A stretch of DNA of 64,000 nucleotides from Peribacillus simplex (GTDB taxonomy: Bacteria; Bacillota; Bacilli; Bacillales; DSM-1321): positions 2,570,001 to 2,634,000 of the forward strand of contig NZ_CP011008.1 in the NCBI RefSeq assembly GCF_001578185.1, given 5' to 3'. The notes under the pieces are model-generated. The model was not told the origin of the DNA and searched no databases. It saw only the letters and a list, made by a program, of their open reading frames with translations. How positions within the stretch are numbered: the stretch's first letter is position 1; every line of letters begins with the position of its first letter. Positions 43,276 through 51,653 of this stretch are shown here, in pieces. The translations under genes were made by a program, and so were the position numbers.

Positions 43276-44403
43276 ATGTTAAATATGCAAAAAATCATTG
43301 TAGTTGGAGCGGGGATTTTAGGAGCTTCCACTGCCTATCAGCTGGCTAAAAATGGGGCTGAAGTGATCATTATCGACCGCCAAGATGAAGGACAGGCAAC
43401 ATCTGCAGCTGCAGGAATCGTATGCCCATGGATATCCCAAAGGCGCAATCAAGCTTGGTATCTCCTTGCTAAAAATGGAGCGGCTTTTTATCCCGGGTTA
43501 ATTGAAGAACTTGAACGGGATGGGGAAACTGAGACTGGTTATGCCCAAGTTGGGGCCATAAGTTTACATACAGATAAAGAAAAACTGATTGCCATGAAGA
43601 ACCGAGCAGCAAAACGGAAAGAAGATGCACCGGAGATCGGGACGGTCACATTCCTTACTCCAGAGGAAGCAAGTGCCTTATTCCCGCCACTTTCCAGTGA
43701 ATATGCAGCAGTGCACGTGAGTGGTGCAGCTCGGGTCGATGGTCGTGCGCTACGTGATTCCTTATTGCGGGCATCACAAAAAAACGGTGCGAAACTAATG
43801 TATGGTGAGGCTATACTTAAATATAATGGTGCACAAGTGACAGGTGTAATGGTTGAAGATGAATTCATACCTGCTGATAAAACGATTGTTTGTGCTGGAG
43901 CATGGGCACCAGAATTACTGAAACCTTTGGGTGTGAACTTTCAAGTCAGCTTCCAAAAGGCCCAAATCATTCATCTGAAAATACCAAATGCAAATACGAA
44001 TAACTGGCCTGTGGTCATGCCTCCAAGTGATCAATATCTTTTGGCTTTCGATAATAATAAAATCGTCGCTGGGGCGACTCATGAAAATACGAAAGTTTTC
44101 GATAACCGAATGACCGCAGGAGGATTGCAGGAAGTTTTCAATAAAGCATTAAATACCGCTCCCGGCTTGACAGACAGTACTTTTGTTGAAGCGAGGGTGG
44201 GCTTTCGTCCATTCACACCTGGATTCCTTCCGGTTATTGGTCCTTTGCCAGATTGGGAAGGAATAATCGTTGCCAATGGTCTTGGAGCATCTGGTTTAAC
44301 AATGGGCCCCTATATTGGCTCCCAATTGGCAAACCTCGCACTTGACAGAAAATTGGATATCGATTTAGAAAATTATGATGTAAGAGGTGCGATTTTAATA
44401 TAA
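43276..44403 (+). CDS. FAD-dependent amino acid oxidase/dehydrogenase (DAO family)
   Basis: A 375-residue flavoprotein with an N-terminal GxGxxG Rossmann motif (IIVVGAGILGASTAYQLA), the DAO glutamate (IIIDRQDE) and the late GFRPFTPGFLPVIGP and NGLGASGLTMGP motifs that close the FAD site. It is typical of D-amino acid dehydrogenase/glycine oxidase-like enzymes; the substrate is not evident and neither ThiO nor sarcosine oxidase partners are nearby. A second ATG at 43285 (MQKIIVVG) is an equally good start; neither has a strong ribosome binding site. Confidence 0.83.
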   Translation: MLNMQKIIVVGAGILGASTAYQLAKNGAEVIIIDRQDEGQATSAAAGIVCPWISQRRNQAWYLLAKNGAAFYPGLIEELERDGETETGYAQVGAISLHTDKEKLIAMKNRAAKRKEDAPEIGTVTFLTPEEASALFPPLSSEYAAVHVSGAARVDGRALRDSLLRASQKNGAKLMYGEAILKYNGAQVTGVMVEDEFIPADKTIVCAGAWAPELLKPLGVNFQVSFQKAQIIHLKIPNANTNNWPVVMPPSDQYLLAFDNNKIVAGATHENTKVFDNRMTAGGLQEVFNKALNTAPGLTDSTFVEARVGFRPFTPGFLPVIGPLPDWEGIIVANGLGASGLTMGPYIGSQLANLALDRKLDIDLENYDVRGAILI

Positions 44404-44420
44404 ATTTTATGCCTACACTC

Positions 44421-44454
44421 AACTGACCCTGGAACTTGCCTAGGTCAGTTTTTT
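44421..44454 (+). terminator. Terminator of the FAD oxidase gene
   Basis: AACTGACC and GGTCAGTT with a 14-base loop followed by TTTT, 18 bases after the stop codon. Confidence 0.75.
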
Positions 44455-44677
44455 AAAAAACAGTTCCTTTCATTTCAATAAACATCGTTGTTATAGTATG
44501 GTTTTTCTCTAAAGGAAATTATTGAAGCCGCAAATAACCATCATCACCATTACATACATTTTTACCGAGTATTTACTGTAAAAGGTGGTAGTTACTTTAA
44601 TTGTATTCAATACAGTTATATATCCATTGAACTTTTCTGTATAAGATAGGACAGAGTGCATTACCTTTTTATCTCAT

Positions 44678-45421
44678 TTATTTCGAAAAAAAATGATGTA
44701 ACATCATTTGCATTTGCTCTTTATTTTCTGCAAATTGCTTATGTCTATGACCATTTCCTCCAGATGGATGAGGAAACCCTAGAAGTATGTTGTTTGAATC
44801 TAAATAATCTTGACCCGCTAAATAGTTTAATACCTTGGAAACATTAACGCCTAAAGGAATAATGAGCGGGCGATCGATGGCACCTATTTCGGTAGCAAAG
44901 CCTTCCATTATATTTTTTTTTAGCAACTCGGTCTTTAATATGTCCGGAGTTGTTCCGTTGTAATTTTTCCCGTTATAAAAGACAGGATAGGTTAAAACAG
45001 AGGTGGTATGAACGATGTGACTAGCTTCTTTAAAAAGGTCCAGAGTGGACGATATGCCTAAGTATATGTGTAACCCAAGCTCATCTAACATTTGAATCAA
45101 ATTTTTTCTCATCGATCCTTCAAAGCTTGAATTCTTTTTTACTTCGTGTAGGATCTCTTCATCGCTATGTATGTCCTCTAAGTTAATTACGGTAGAATAC
45201 GATTTTTTCATTTGATGTAAACCAGGAGTGATTCCGACAATTACCACTTTGGCCAGTTCATTTACATATTCGAAAGGTGCGTAATAAATTTCGAGTTTTT
45301 TCTTTTCATCTCTTTCAAGCAAAAATTGCTCGCTTTGTATCATTTCATCTGTATAGGCAGCAGGTAAAGCATTAATTAAGTCCTTAAAGTGCGTAAAATT
45401 AGAAAAATTAGCGATCCCCAT
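44678..45421 (-). CDS. Uracil-DNA glycosylase-superfamily-like protein
   Basis: A 247-residue protein with the two hallmarks of the UDG fold: an early VVIVGITPGLHQM (motif I, GxxPG) near 80 and a late GFPHPSGGNGHR (motif II, HPS) near 215. The catalytic acid/aromatic residues of classical UDGs are not clear, so the base specificity is unknown; related proteins are annotated simply as UDG-like. It may act in DNA repair or as a non-enzymatic relative. The ATG follows AAAGGAGA at seven bases. It is a single-gene unit. Confidence 0.65.
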   Translation of the reverse strand: MGIANFSNFTHFKDLINALPAAYTDEMIQSEQFLLERDEKKKLEIYYAPFEYVNELAKVVIVGITPGLHQMKKSYSTVINLEDIHSDEEILHEVKKNSSFEGSMRKNLIQMLDELGLHIYLGISSTLDLFKEASHIVHTTSVLTYPVFYNGKNYNGTTPDILKTELLKKNIMEGFATEIGAIDRPLIIPLGVNVSKVLNYLAGQDYLDSNNILLGFPHPSGGNGHRHKQFAENKEQMQMMLHHFFSK

Positions 45422-45661
45422 AAACTATCTCCTTTTTTCATGAATTTTAATTTATATTATATCTCTCTTTGTTTAACTAACATACCTAACAACACCCTTT
45501 AGAAGAGTATTTTTAAAAGCATATTTTTGATGATGTTCAATTATTGTTGTTTTTTCCTTTACGGATGATTTTTCTTAGATATCCATCTATAGAAATCCTT
45601 TGAACTGACAAATGCTACTTCTTACGTTCCTCTACAACCTTAATAGTCGTTATGGACCCTG

Positions 45662-45934
45662 TTAAAAGGATAAGATATGTAAAGTAAAAGAAATAATTAA
45701 AAATAGAGCAATAGAGATGCCCGCTTTAATCCAAATTATTTTATTGCTTATTCCAGCTTTTTTTTCTAAGTAATTTATGTAACCGGTAGTAAATAAAAAA
45801 CCAGTATAGGCAATGATGTATCCTTCAAAATCATCCTCTACAACTTGATATTTCAAAGCACCTACACCCATTAGAACTATACCAATAGTTCCAAAAAACA
45901 TATTTAAATACAAACGATTTCTTAATTTATCCAT
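45662..45934 (-). CDS. Small membrane protein, unknown
   Basis: A 90-residue protein with three predicted membrane helices (NMFFGTIGIVLMGVGAL, YIIAYTGFLFTTGYI, WIKAGISIALFLIISF). I do not recognise a family. The ATG at 45934 lies six bases after GGAGAG and is preferred over a start 39 codons upstream, which would add a region without its own site. Confidence 0.6.
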   Translation of the reverse strand: MDKLRNRLYLNMFFGTIGIVLMGVGALKYQVVEDDFEGYIIAYTGFLFTTGYINYLEKKAGISNKIIWIKAGISIALFLIISFTLHILSF

Positions 45935-46235
45935 TTTTTTCTCTCCATAAAAATAGTTTAAAAGTTCATTAATCACCTTCCAATCTTGAACTACCTTTCC
46001 TAAAAATTCAAGTGAAACCATTGTGAGTTTAATAATGTTAATAACAGCCACCGTAAAAGAATTTTACGATAATAGAGCAACTTGCTATGGCGGAAGTCAT
46101 TTTTTATTTTAGAATTGTTCAATATTTTTTGTTGCTTTTTAGGAGGACTATACCATCTGATAGCAATAATTGTAAAATTTTAGTGTGTGGGCTATCCTTA
46201 AATTATCTCAAGGCGCAAAATTAGAGGAGAAAAGT

Positions 46236-47057
46236 ATGAGTTATCTTGGAAAGTACTTGAAAATGCCGCCAACCTTTGAAATGCTCCAGAATTTAGAGGA
46301 GGTTATTGAAAAAGAAGGATACTCATTAGGTGATTTAAGCCTTTGTTTACAAGTAGAATTCTCACCTTATGAAATGACTCCCTACGATGTCATTCAGTTT
46401 GCAAATATAGGTTGTGACGGCATTCATTATGGCTTCCTAACCGATTTTGGAATGGTATCTGATTTGGAGAATGCGTTTATTGTATGTATCAGTCCAATGG
46501 ACTTTGATGCACCTATAAAAATTGTAGCAAGGAATATAAGGGAGTTTGTTAGCTTAGTTTGTACGATGAAAGATGCCACTACAATTTCTAACATTAATTT
46601 AATTAAAGAAGAGGAACAGTATATTAGTTTGTTCAAAGAACTAAAAAAAGAAGTAGATGAGGAAAATGAAGAACAAGCAAACTATGTAGTAGAAAAGATA
46701 AGATCCACAATTGGATGCAAAATAATAGAGAATGTATATAATTATGTGGAAAAAGAAGTAATGACAGCAAGAGAGCAACAAACAATATTATCGACTCTTG
46801 ATGGTATAGGCATAGTATCTTTAGGCAGTATGAATAGGAAACATATCAAATACAAACTTGAAAAAGATATGGAGATTAAATTGGAAGACGTGAAATCTTT
46901 TTTTAATTCAGCAACAACGGAAAGCAAACTGGCTTTCATAAGAGATGCTCAATTTACTTACATAATTTCAGACAAGATAGAGTTAAAAGAATGGATCATT
47001 AATGAAATGGTTAAATTAGGTTTGAATGATGAAGCAGGAAGATTAATGAAAATATAG
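46236..47057 (+). CDS. Hypothetical protein, possibly SMI1/KNR4-like
   Basis: A 273-residue soluble protein. The stretch YDVIQFANIGCDGIHYGFLTDFG followed by NAFIVCISPMDFDAPIKIVARNIREFVSLVC resembles SMI1/KNR4 (SUKH) domains, which occur in immunity proteins and cell-wall regulators; the C-terminal half is helical and charged. The resemblance is weak and no toxin gene is next to it. The ATG at 46236 follows GAGGAG; an upstream ATG at 46185 would lack one. Confidence 0.6.
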   Translation: MSYLGKYLKMPPTFEMLQNLEEVIEKEGYSLGDLSLCLQVEFSPYEMTPYDVIQFANIGCDGIHYGFLTDFGMVSDLENAFIVCISPMDFDAPIKIVARNIREFVSLVCTMKDATTISNINLIKEEEQYISLFKELKKEVDEENEEQANYVVEKIRSTIGCKIIENVYNYVEKEVMTAREQQTILSTLDGIGIVSLGSMNRKHIKYKLEKDMEIKLEDVKSFFNSATTESKLAFIRDAQFTYIISDKIELKEWIINEMVKLGLNDEAGRLMKI

Positions 47058-47183
47058 AATAGATTAAACTTTGCACAAACTGGTAGCGTTAGTTCAAGAT
47101 GAATAACTAGAGAAACAATTGTTTAAGGTCCTCTTTTTTCAATTCAAATTAAAAACATTGATCTTTAATAGAACCTTGCAAAA

Positions 47184-47230
47184 AAAGATAAATTGCTTTC
47201 CAACCAAAGATTGGAAAAGAATTTATCTTT
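47184..47230. terminator. Terminator between convergent genes
   Basis: AAAGATAAATT and AATTTATCTTT with inner TTTCCAA/TTGGAAA arms; serves both the plus-strand hypothetical gene and csiD. Confidence 0.75.
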
Positions 47231-47272
47231 AAATGGTATTTGGGGAAAAACATTTGGGTTTACAAAATGAAA

Positions 47273-48211
47273 CTATTGATTAAATCTTCCGCGCTGACGT
47301 AGTAATTCACGGTTCAGGTTCGGATCTTTTTCAAATGCAGCGCGGCCGTGAAGCCAAAAAATATTGTTGACGACAACTAAATCCCCAACAGGCAGTTCCA
47401 GTTCAACTACACTTTCATCGTTTTCTAATGAATTTGAAAAATCCCGTAAGTATTTTGCTTGTTCAATTGATTCAGGATAAACAAATTGATCGATAAAACA
47501 TACACCAGGTTTGTTATTATGATTGAAGAAAGTCAATCTTTCAATCTCCTGATCAATGTTCTTGCTTTTTGGAGCCTTATACGTGAATTTTTGACTTGAT
47601 AATGGATGATTAACGTACATATCAAGCTCTTTCCAATCGTCTAGGTGCAATAAGCGTGATTCGCCACCGCGGGCATTTTGTTCGATCATCTTCATCATTA
47701 GTAACCAGTCCGTTGGTTCATCTACAAAAGTTCCGTCTGTATGAAGTGTAAATAAACGATAGGCTTGACGTAAATATGAATCGCTGCTATCCGTGTCTTG
47801 AACACTAAAACGTGCATAATATTTTCCTGACATCGCATCATGGTTAGGTGTTCCAAGCAAGTATGAAATGGCCGTTGCAAAAATGACATATTCATCTGTT
47901 TTTTCAGTGACACCTTCCAAGCCGAGGGTGAACCCGCCGGAATCCCGATCATGAACGATGTTCCTAAGCACTTCACCAAAGTCTTCTCCTACTTGATCCA
48001 ATAGATATGATGCAACGATGAGTCTTGCGTATGGTGTATATTCCAGATGTTGAACAGACTGAGAATCCTTCAATGCCGTTTCTAAAAATGCGGCAATTGC
48101 TTCTTTAGAAATTTCAATATGATACAATCGGCTGGTTTGAGGGTGGACTTTCACCTCATATTTTTCTGTTTTCCTTTCAAACTTAACTCTCTTTTTTTCT
48201 GCAATGCTCAT
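47273..48211 (-). CDS. glaH: Glutarate 2-hydroxylase CsiD/GlaH
   Basis: A 312-residue member of the CsiD family of non-heme Fe(II)/2-oxoglutarate dioxygenases. The iron-binding triad is visible as His157 and Asp159 in TLHTDGTFVDE and a distal His288 in WLHGRAAF, with an Arg in RELLRQR positioned for 2-oxoglutarate. It converts glutarate to L-2-hydroxyglutarate with succinate and CO2. The neighbouring lhgO gene supplies the next step. It starts at an ATG after AGGAGG and is preceded by a promoter and a structured leader (48222-48397). Confidence 0.92.
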   Translation of the reverse strand: MSIAEKKRVKFERKTEKYEVKVHPQTSRLYHIEISKEAIAAFLETALKDSQSVQHLEYTPYARLIVASYLLDQVGEDFGEVLRNIVHDRDSGGFTLGLEGVTEKTDEYVIFATAISYLLGTPNHDAMSGKYYARFSVQDTDSSDSYLRQAYRLFTLHTDGTFVDEPTDWLLMMKMIEQNARGGESRLLHLDDWKELDMYVNHPLSSQKFTYKAPKSKNIDQEIERLTFFNHNNKPGVCFIDQFVYPESIEQAKYLRDFSNSLENDESVVELELPVGDLVVVNNIFWLHGRAAFEKDPNLNRELLRQRGRFNQ

Positions 48212-48221
48212 GAATAATTCC

Positions 48222-48397
48222 TCCTGTTATTTGTTATATGGATGAAAAAATTAACAGGAAATATAAAAAAGCCAGTCGCACATGATCCCCAAATAAAATA
48301 GGAGTCCAACTGTACAACTGGCTTATATTCACTTCACTGCTCTATGCAAATAGAGTCACAGCGAATATGCAGTTATGTATGATTTATTTTTCCTGTT
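48222..48397 (-). ncRNA. Candidate cis-regulatory RNA of csiD/glaH
   Basis: Minus strand, in order: AACAGGAAA (48397-48389), hairpin P2 with ATATTC/GAATAT (48368-48325), immediately abutting hairpin P3 with a 13-bp stem AAGCCAGTTGTAC/GTGCGACTGGCTT (48324-48269) and a T-run, then TTTCCTGTTA (48261-48252), then TAACAGGAGG containing the ribosome binding site. TTTCCTGTT can pair with AACAGGAAA (9 bp), closing P2 and P3 into a domain, or with the ribosome binding site (8 bp plus two G-U). The two are mutually exclusive. Not a riboswitch class I recognise. Confidence 0.55.
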
Positions 48398-48476
48398 TCC
48401 AATCATTAAGATCTTTACACGATTCTGAAATGGTATTTTCCAAAAGGTGTTAATGTCATAATATTGGCTTAATTCC

Positions 48477-48505
48477 ATTTAAACGTTTTTCAGTAAAATT
48501 GTCAA
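48477..48505 (-). promoter_or_regulatory. Sigma-A promoter of csiD/glaH
   Basis: TTGACA (48500-48505) and TTAAAT (48477-48482) with a 17-base spacer, lying between the DUF3870 gene and csiD; it gives a leader of about 260 bases. Confidence 0.65.
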
Positions 48506-48539
48506 TGGTTTTTACAAATTATTCTGATAAATTATATTA

Positions 48540-48881
48540 CTAACTTGGTAGTTTCGTTTTTTCTCCTGCTTTAATTTGCTGAAAATGGATATCCAGGTCC
48601 TTTAAGGCAGCAATCAATGCATTAGCCGCTTTCCCCCTATAATACGTTTGAATCGATTCTATCGCGTCATCAACACCATCATTTAGACTGGTCCCTTTTA
48701 ACAAACGCCCAATGAATTCCCGGCCATGCTCTGTTGCCAATGTACAAGAGGCTTCCAGGACAACCCCATATTTAGCATCGATTTCTGCAGTGATGGTCAA
48801 TGTTTCAAAGACACTTTTCGCTGCCATTCCTTGAGGTAAACGTGCATGACCTGCTATGAAAATTGTTTTACCATTGAACAT
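48540..48881 (-). CDS. DUF3870 protein in the glutarate operon
   Basis: A 113-residue soluble protein of the DUF3870 family (MFNGKTIFIAGHARLPQGMAA; ITAEIDAKYGVVLEASCTLATEHGREF). Its function is unknown. It sits between lhgO and csiD, which suggests a role in glutarate or lysine-derived C5 acid metabolism. The conserved ASCTLATEHG contains a cysteine and a histidine that could be catalytic. The ATG follows GAGGAAG. Confidence 0.8.
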   Translation of the reverse strand: MFNGKTIFIAGHARLPQGMAAKSVFETLTITAEIDAKYGVVLEASCTLATEHGREFIGRLLKGTSLNDGVDDAIESIQTYYRGKAANALIAALKDLDIHFQQIKAGEKTKLPS

Positions 48882-48910
48882 GAGGCATCTTCCTCTCTCT
48901 TTAACGAATT

Positions 48911-50128
48911 TTATTTTGTCAATACAGCTTCCAATAAGTGTGATTGTTCCGGAATCCGGTTAACAACCTCTTTTCCAATTTCAATTGAGGCTGTTGCAGC
49001 AGGTGACGGTGCATTACATACATGAATGGTCCGTTTCCCCATTATAATATGAAAATCATCCACCATATTACCATCATCCTGTAACGCCTGGGCCCGCACT
49101 CCAGAAGGTGCAGGGATTAAATCATCTTCTTGAATTTCCGGAATTAATTCCTGCAGGCTTTTCGTAAATTGCTTTTTACTAAAAGAGCGGACATACTCAT
49201 CCATCCCTTCCTTCATGAATTTACTAGCCAGCTTCCAAAAACCTTTATAGCTTAAAACTTCAGTTAAATCTTTCGCATTGAAGTCGGTTTTTTTATAACC
49301 TTCCCGCTTGAAACTTAGTACAGCATTTGGTCCAGCATCTACTTCCCCGCTAATCATCCGTGTGAAATGAACCCCTAAAAATGGGAATTTCGGGTTAGGT
49401 ACCGGATAAATTAAATGATTGACAAGGAAGCGCTTTTCGGGCTTCAGTTTAAAATACTCACCGCGAAACGGGACAATTTTCATATCAGTTTTATACCCCG
49501 CAGCTGCTGCGATACGGTCACTGTGCAACCCTGCGCAATTAATGACTATCCTTGCCTTTATGGTACCATTGTTCGTTTCGATGATGACATCATCAAAATT
49601 CTCGTCAATCTTCTCCACCTTTGTATTCAGCATGATTTCACCGCCGTTGCCCCGGATGATATCCGCCATCTTTTCACTTACCTGACGATAATTGACGATG
49701 CCTGCTTGCGGGACGCGTATCGCACCAAGTCCATTGACATGTGGTTCGATTTCCTTTAACTCGTCCACACCGATTCGTTGTATAGCTAGCTCATTTTGCA
49801 AACCGCGTGAATATAAATCATCCAAAAGGGGCAACTCTTCTGGCTTTGTTGCAACAATGACCTTTCCGCAAATATCATGTTCAATTCCATGCATCCGGCA
49901 GAATTCCGTCATTGATTTGCTTCCTTGACGGGCAAACCGTGCCTTGAAACTGCCTGGTTTATAATAAATTCCTGAATGGATGACGCCGCTGTTATGCCCC
50001 GTTTGATGATCTGCAACAACGGCCTCTTTTTCAATGACTACCACTTTAGCATTAGGAAAACGCTGATAAAGTGCCATTCCCGTTGATAAACCTACTATTC
50101 CCCCACCAACAATTGCAAAATCATACAC
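48911..50128 (-). CDS. lhgO: L-2-hydroxyglutarate oxidase LhgO
   Basis: A flavoprotein of about 405 residues of the DAO superfamily with FAD-binding YDFAIVGGGIVGLSTGMAL at the N-terminus, HNSGVIHSGIYY (a hallmark of L-2-hydroxyglutarate oxidases) and the C-terminal VCNAPSPAATASIEIG. It oxidises L-2-hydroxyglutarate to 2-oxoglutarate, recycling the product of CsiD. The start is most likely the GTG at 50128, eight bases after AAAGGAG; the frame begins three codons earlier at another GTG. It is the first catalytic gene behind the GntR regulator. Confidence 0.9.
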   Translation of the reverse strand: MYDFAIVGGGIVGLSTGMALYQRFPNAKVVVIEKEAVVADHQTGHNSGVIHSGIYYKPGSFKARFARQGSKSMTEFCRMHGIEHDICGKVIVATKPEELPLLDDLYSRGLQNELAIQRIGVDELKEIEPHVNGLGAIRVPQAGIVNYRQVSEKMADIIRGNGGEIMLNTKVEKIDENFDDVIIETNNGTIKARIVINCAGLHSDRIAAAAGYKTDMKIVPFRGEYFKLKPEKRFLVNHLIYPVPNPKFPFLGVHFTRMISGEVDAGPNAVLSFKREGYKKTDFNAKDLTEVLSYKGFWKLASKFMKEGMDEYVRSFSKKQFTKSLQELIPEIQEDDLIPAPSGVRAQALQDDGNMVDDFHIIMGKRTIHVCNAPSPAATASIEIGKEVVNRIPEQSHLLEAVLTK

Positions 50129-50142
50129 AATTAACACTCCTT

Positions 50143-50817
50143 TTATTGATGATTTTTAGTATTCAGCAACTCCATATACGTAATTAAATTATTCTTAGTT
50201 CGTAAAATGTGAAACTCTACTGCTGCCCTTAGTTCTGCAGGATCCCCTCTTAATGCCGCTTCATATATCATCCGGTGTTCCCTTTGCGTTTCTGGGTAAT
50301 AATCAATCAGCAAATTCGGCGCAATGGGTGAGATACCGAGTGTCTCTACCATTTTTTGAACCCTTGGCCACGGACACCCTTTGCGTAGGGTTTCATGGAA
50401 AGCCGCATTTAAAAGGATATAATGCTCATTGGTTTCATCAGATAACTGAATTCCTTCCATTTCAATCAAAATACCTTTTAATTTTTCCTTATCCTCCTTT
50501 GTTAAATAAGGAAGCGATTTTTCCACGGCAAGGCCTTCAAGCAGGGACCTGGTATGATAAATTTCTTCAATATCATCCCGGGTAATAGGTGTGACGACTG
50601 CTCCTTTATGAGGAACCATTTCCACCAAGCCTTCCATTTGAAGCTGTGTAAGGGCTTCACGAATAGGCATTCTGCTAACTTCCAGGCGATCGGCCCACTC
50701 CTCTTGGATGAGTCGCTCCCCCTTTTTCAACGTTCCATTCAAAATCGCATTCCTAAGGCTTTTGGTTACATTTTTAACGATGGTTGATTTATCTCGATCG
50801 GAATTAACATTATCCAA
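50143..50817 (-). CDS. GntR-family regulator (FCD) of the glutarate operon
   Basis: A 224-residue regulator with a winged helix (LRNAILNGTLKKGERLIQEEWADRLEVSRMPIREALTQLQMEGLVEMVPHKG) and an FCD domain (about 85-215) with metal-liganding histidines (HETLRKG, HRMIYEA, FHILRTK). By position it is the counterpart of CsiR, the glutarate-responsive repressor. A TTG at 50817 is the start, after GGTGG. Its likely operators lie just upstream as TTGGATACAA motifs. Confidence 0.85.
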   Translation of the reverse strand: MDNVNSDRDKSTIVKNVTKSLRNAILNGTLKKGERLIQEEWADRLEVSRMPIREALTQLQMEGLVEMVPHKGAVVTPITRDDIEEIYHTRSLLEGLAVEKSLPYLTKEDKEKLKGILIEMEGIQLSDETNEHYILLNAAFHETLRKGCPWPRVQKMVETLGISPIAPNLLIDYYPETQREHRMIYEAALRGDPAELRAAVEFHILRTKNNLITYMELLNTKNHQ

Positions 50818-50837
50818 TTAAGCGTCCACCTTTCAAT

Positions 50838-50849
50838 ATTGGATACAAT
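50838..50849. promoter_or_regulatory. Single TTGGATACAA motif next to the GntR start
   Basis: ATTGGATACAAT occurs 21 bases upstream of the GntR start codon and repeats the half-sites of the inverted repeat at 50895-50937. Confidence 0.5.
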
Positions 50850-50894
50850 TTTAACTATATCAACTATATAAAGCGATTACAACACTAAAAATTA

Positions 50895-50937
50895 AATATA
50901 TTGTATCCAATTTAAAAAACACTGGATACAATATATT
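50895..50937. promoter_or_regulatory. Inverted-repeat operator of the glutarate GntR regulator
   Basis: Perfect 15-bp arms AATATATTGTATCCA (50895-50909) and TGGATACAATATATT (50923-50937) are separated by 13 bases, upstream of the GntR gene. With the copy at 50838 this gives three half-sites, suggesting cooperative binding by the adjacent GntR protein. Confidence 0.6.
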
Positions 50938-51281
50938 AGGTAAACATCTAATTCACATCTGATTATAATTTGTGGCACCTGTTTATATTTAACTATTTAA
51001 ATAAGATATCAGAGCATCCCTCACCCTCTTTAATTATGTTCGTGATTTTAAAGGATTATTTAATTGGTTACGTTTCAGAAGGATTAGTTTCTTGTTCCTC
51101 TATTAAAGAAATTCAACCAGAAGTCCTGGAACAGCTTGAATTAGTAGATGCTAGTAACTATTTTAAGTAATGACCACCGAAGCAGAATTAAGTAAGCATG
51201 AATCGTATTTCCATCGCAATGTGATACAAAAAATCGCGGTAAAATCTTAGATGTTACCTTTTATCCCTTTAAATAAAAACC
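50938..51281. other. Intergenic region
   Basis: A plus-strand frame at 50970-51170 (ending PEVLEQLELVDASNYFK) has no good ribosome binding site and no recognised relatives; I do not call it a gene. Confidence 0.35.
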
Positions 51282-51322
51282 AAAAGCACAAAAAGGAATT
51301 TGATCTTCCTTTTTGTGCTTTT
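51282..51322. terminator. Bidirectional terminator of the formamidase operon
   Basis: AAAAGCACAAAAAGGAA and TTCCTTTTTGTGCTTTT form a perfect 17-bp stem, 31 bases beyond fmdB. Confidence 0.82.
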
Positions 51323-51352
51323 TTAAGTGTTTATAGGAGAAATCGTCTTTGC

Positions 51353-51625
51353 TTACTGCCCAACTTGCCATGGACGACTGACTTGTGGTTTCCTTTTACT
51401 TTGTTTTGGCCCTAATTCTTCTTTTGTCATTCTACGAGGCTCCATCCCCCGTTCAATACGGGTGCGTATTTCCTTCGAATTAGAAAACAAATTGGGTGGT
51501 TGGTAGACACGGGAAGCCCCTTGATGGCAGCCCGGACATTGCGCTGTTCCTTTATTGCCTGCCATTGACTTAAAGAATAGTGTGAACTCACCGCATTGAC
51601 TGCAGTTAAAGGTGTAACTAGGCAA
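51353..51625 (-). CDS. fmdB: FmdB-family zinc-ribbon protein
   Basis: A 90-residue protein with an FmdB-type zinc ribbon (PSYTFNCSQCGEF...AQCPGCHQGASRVYQPP: CxxC ... CxxC) followed by a basic tail. FmdB is thought to regulate or accompany formamidase. The most likely start is the TTG at 51625, seven bases after AAGGGGG, giving MPSYTFNCSQCGEF as in relatives. It follows the fmdA gene by 28 bases. Confidence 0.8.
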   Translation of the reverse strand: MPSYTFNCSQCGEFTLFFKSMAGNKGTAQCPGCHQGASRVYQPPNLFSNSKEIRTRIERGMEPRRMTKEELGPKQSKRKPQVSRPWQVGQ

Positions 51626-51653
51626 GGAAATTCCCCCTTCATGCATCTATTTA

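Noticed and set aside
48483-48499. cre site in the csiD promoter (TGAAAAACGTTTAA)
   Set aside because: It has one base too many between TG and CG to fit the consensus.
50970-51170. Plus-strand frame of 66 codons
   Set aside because: No ribosome binding site and no recognised relatives; possibly a remnant but not supported as a gene.
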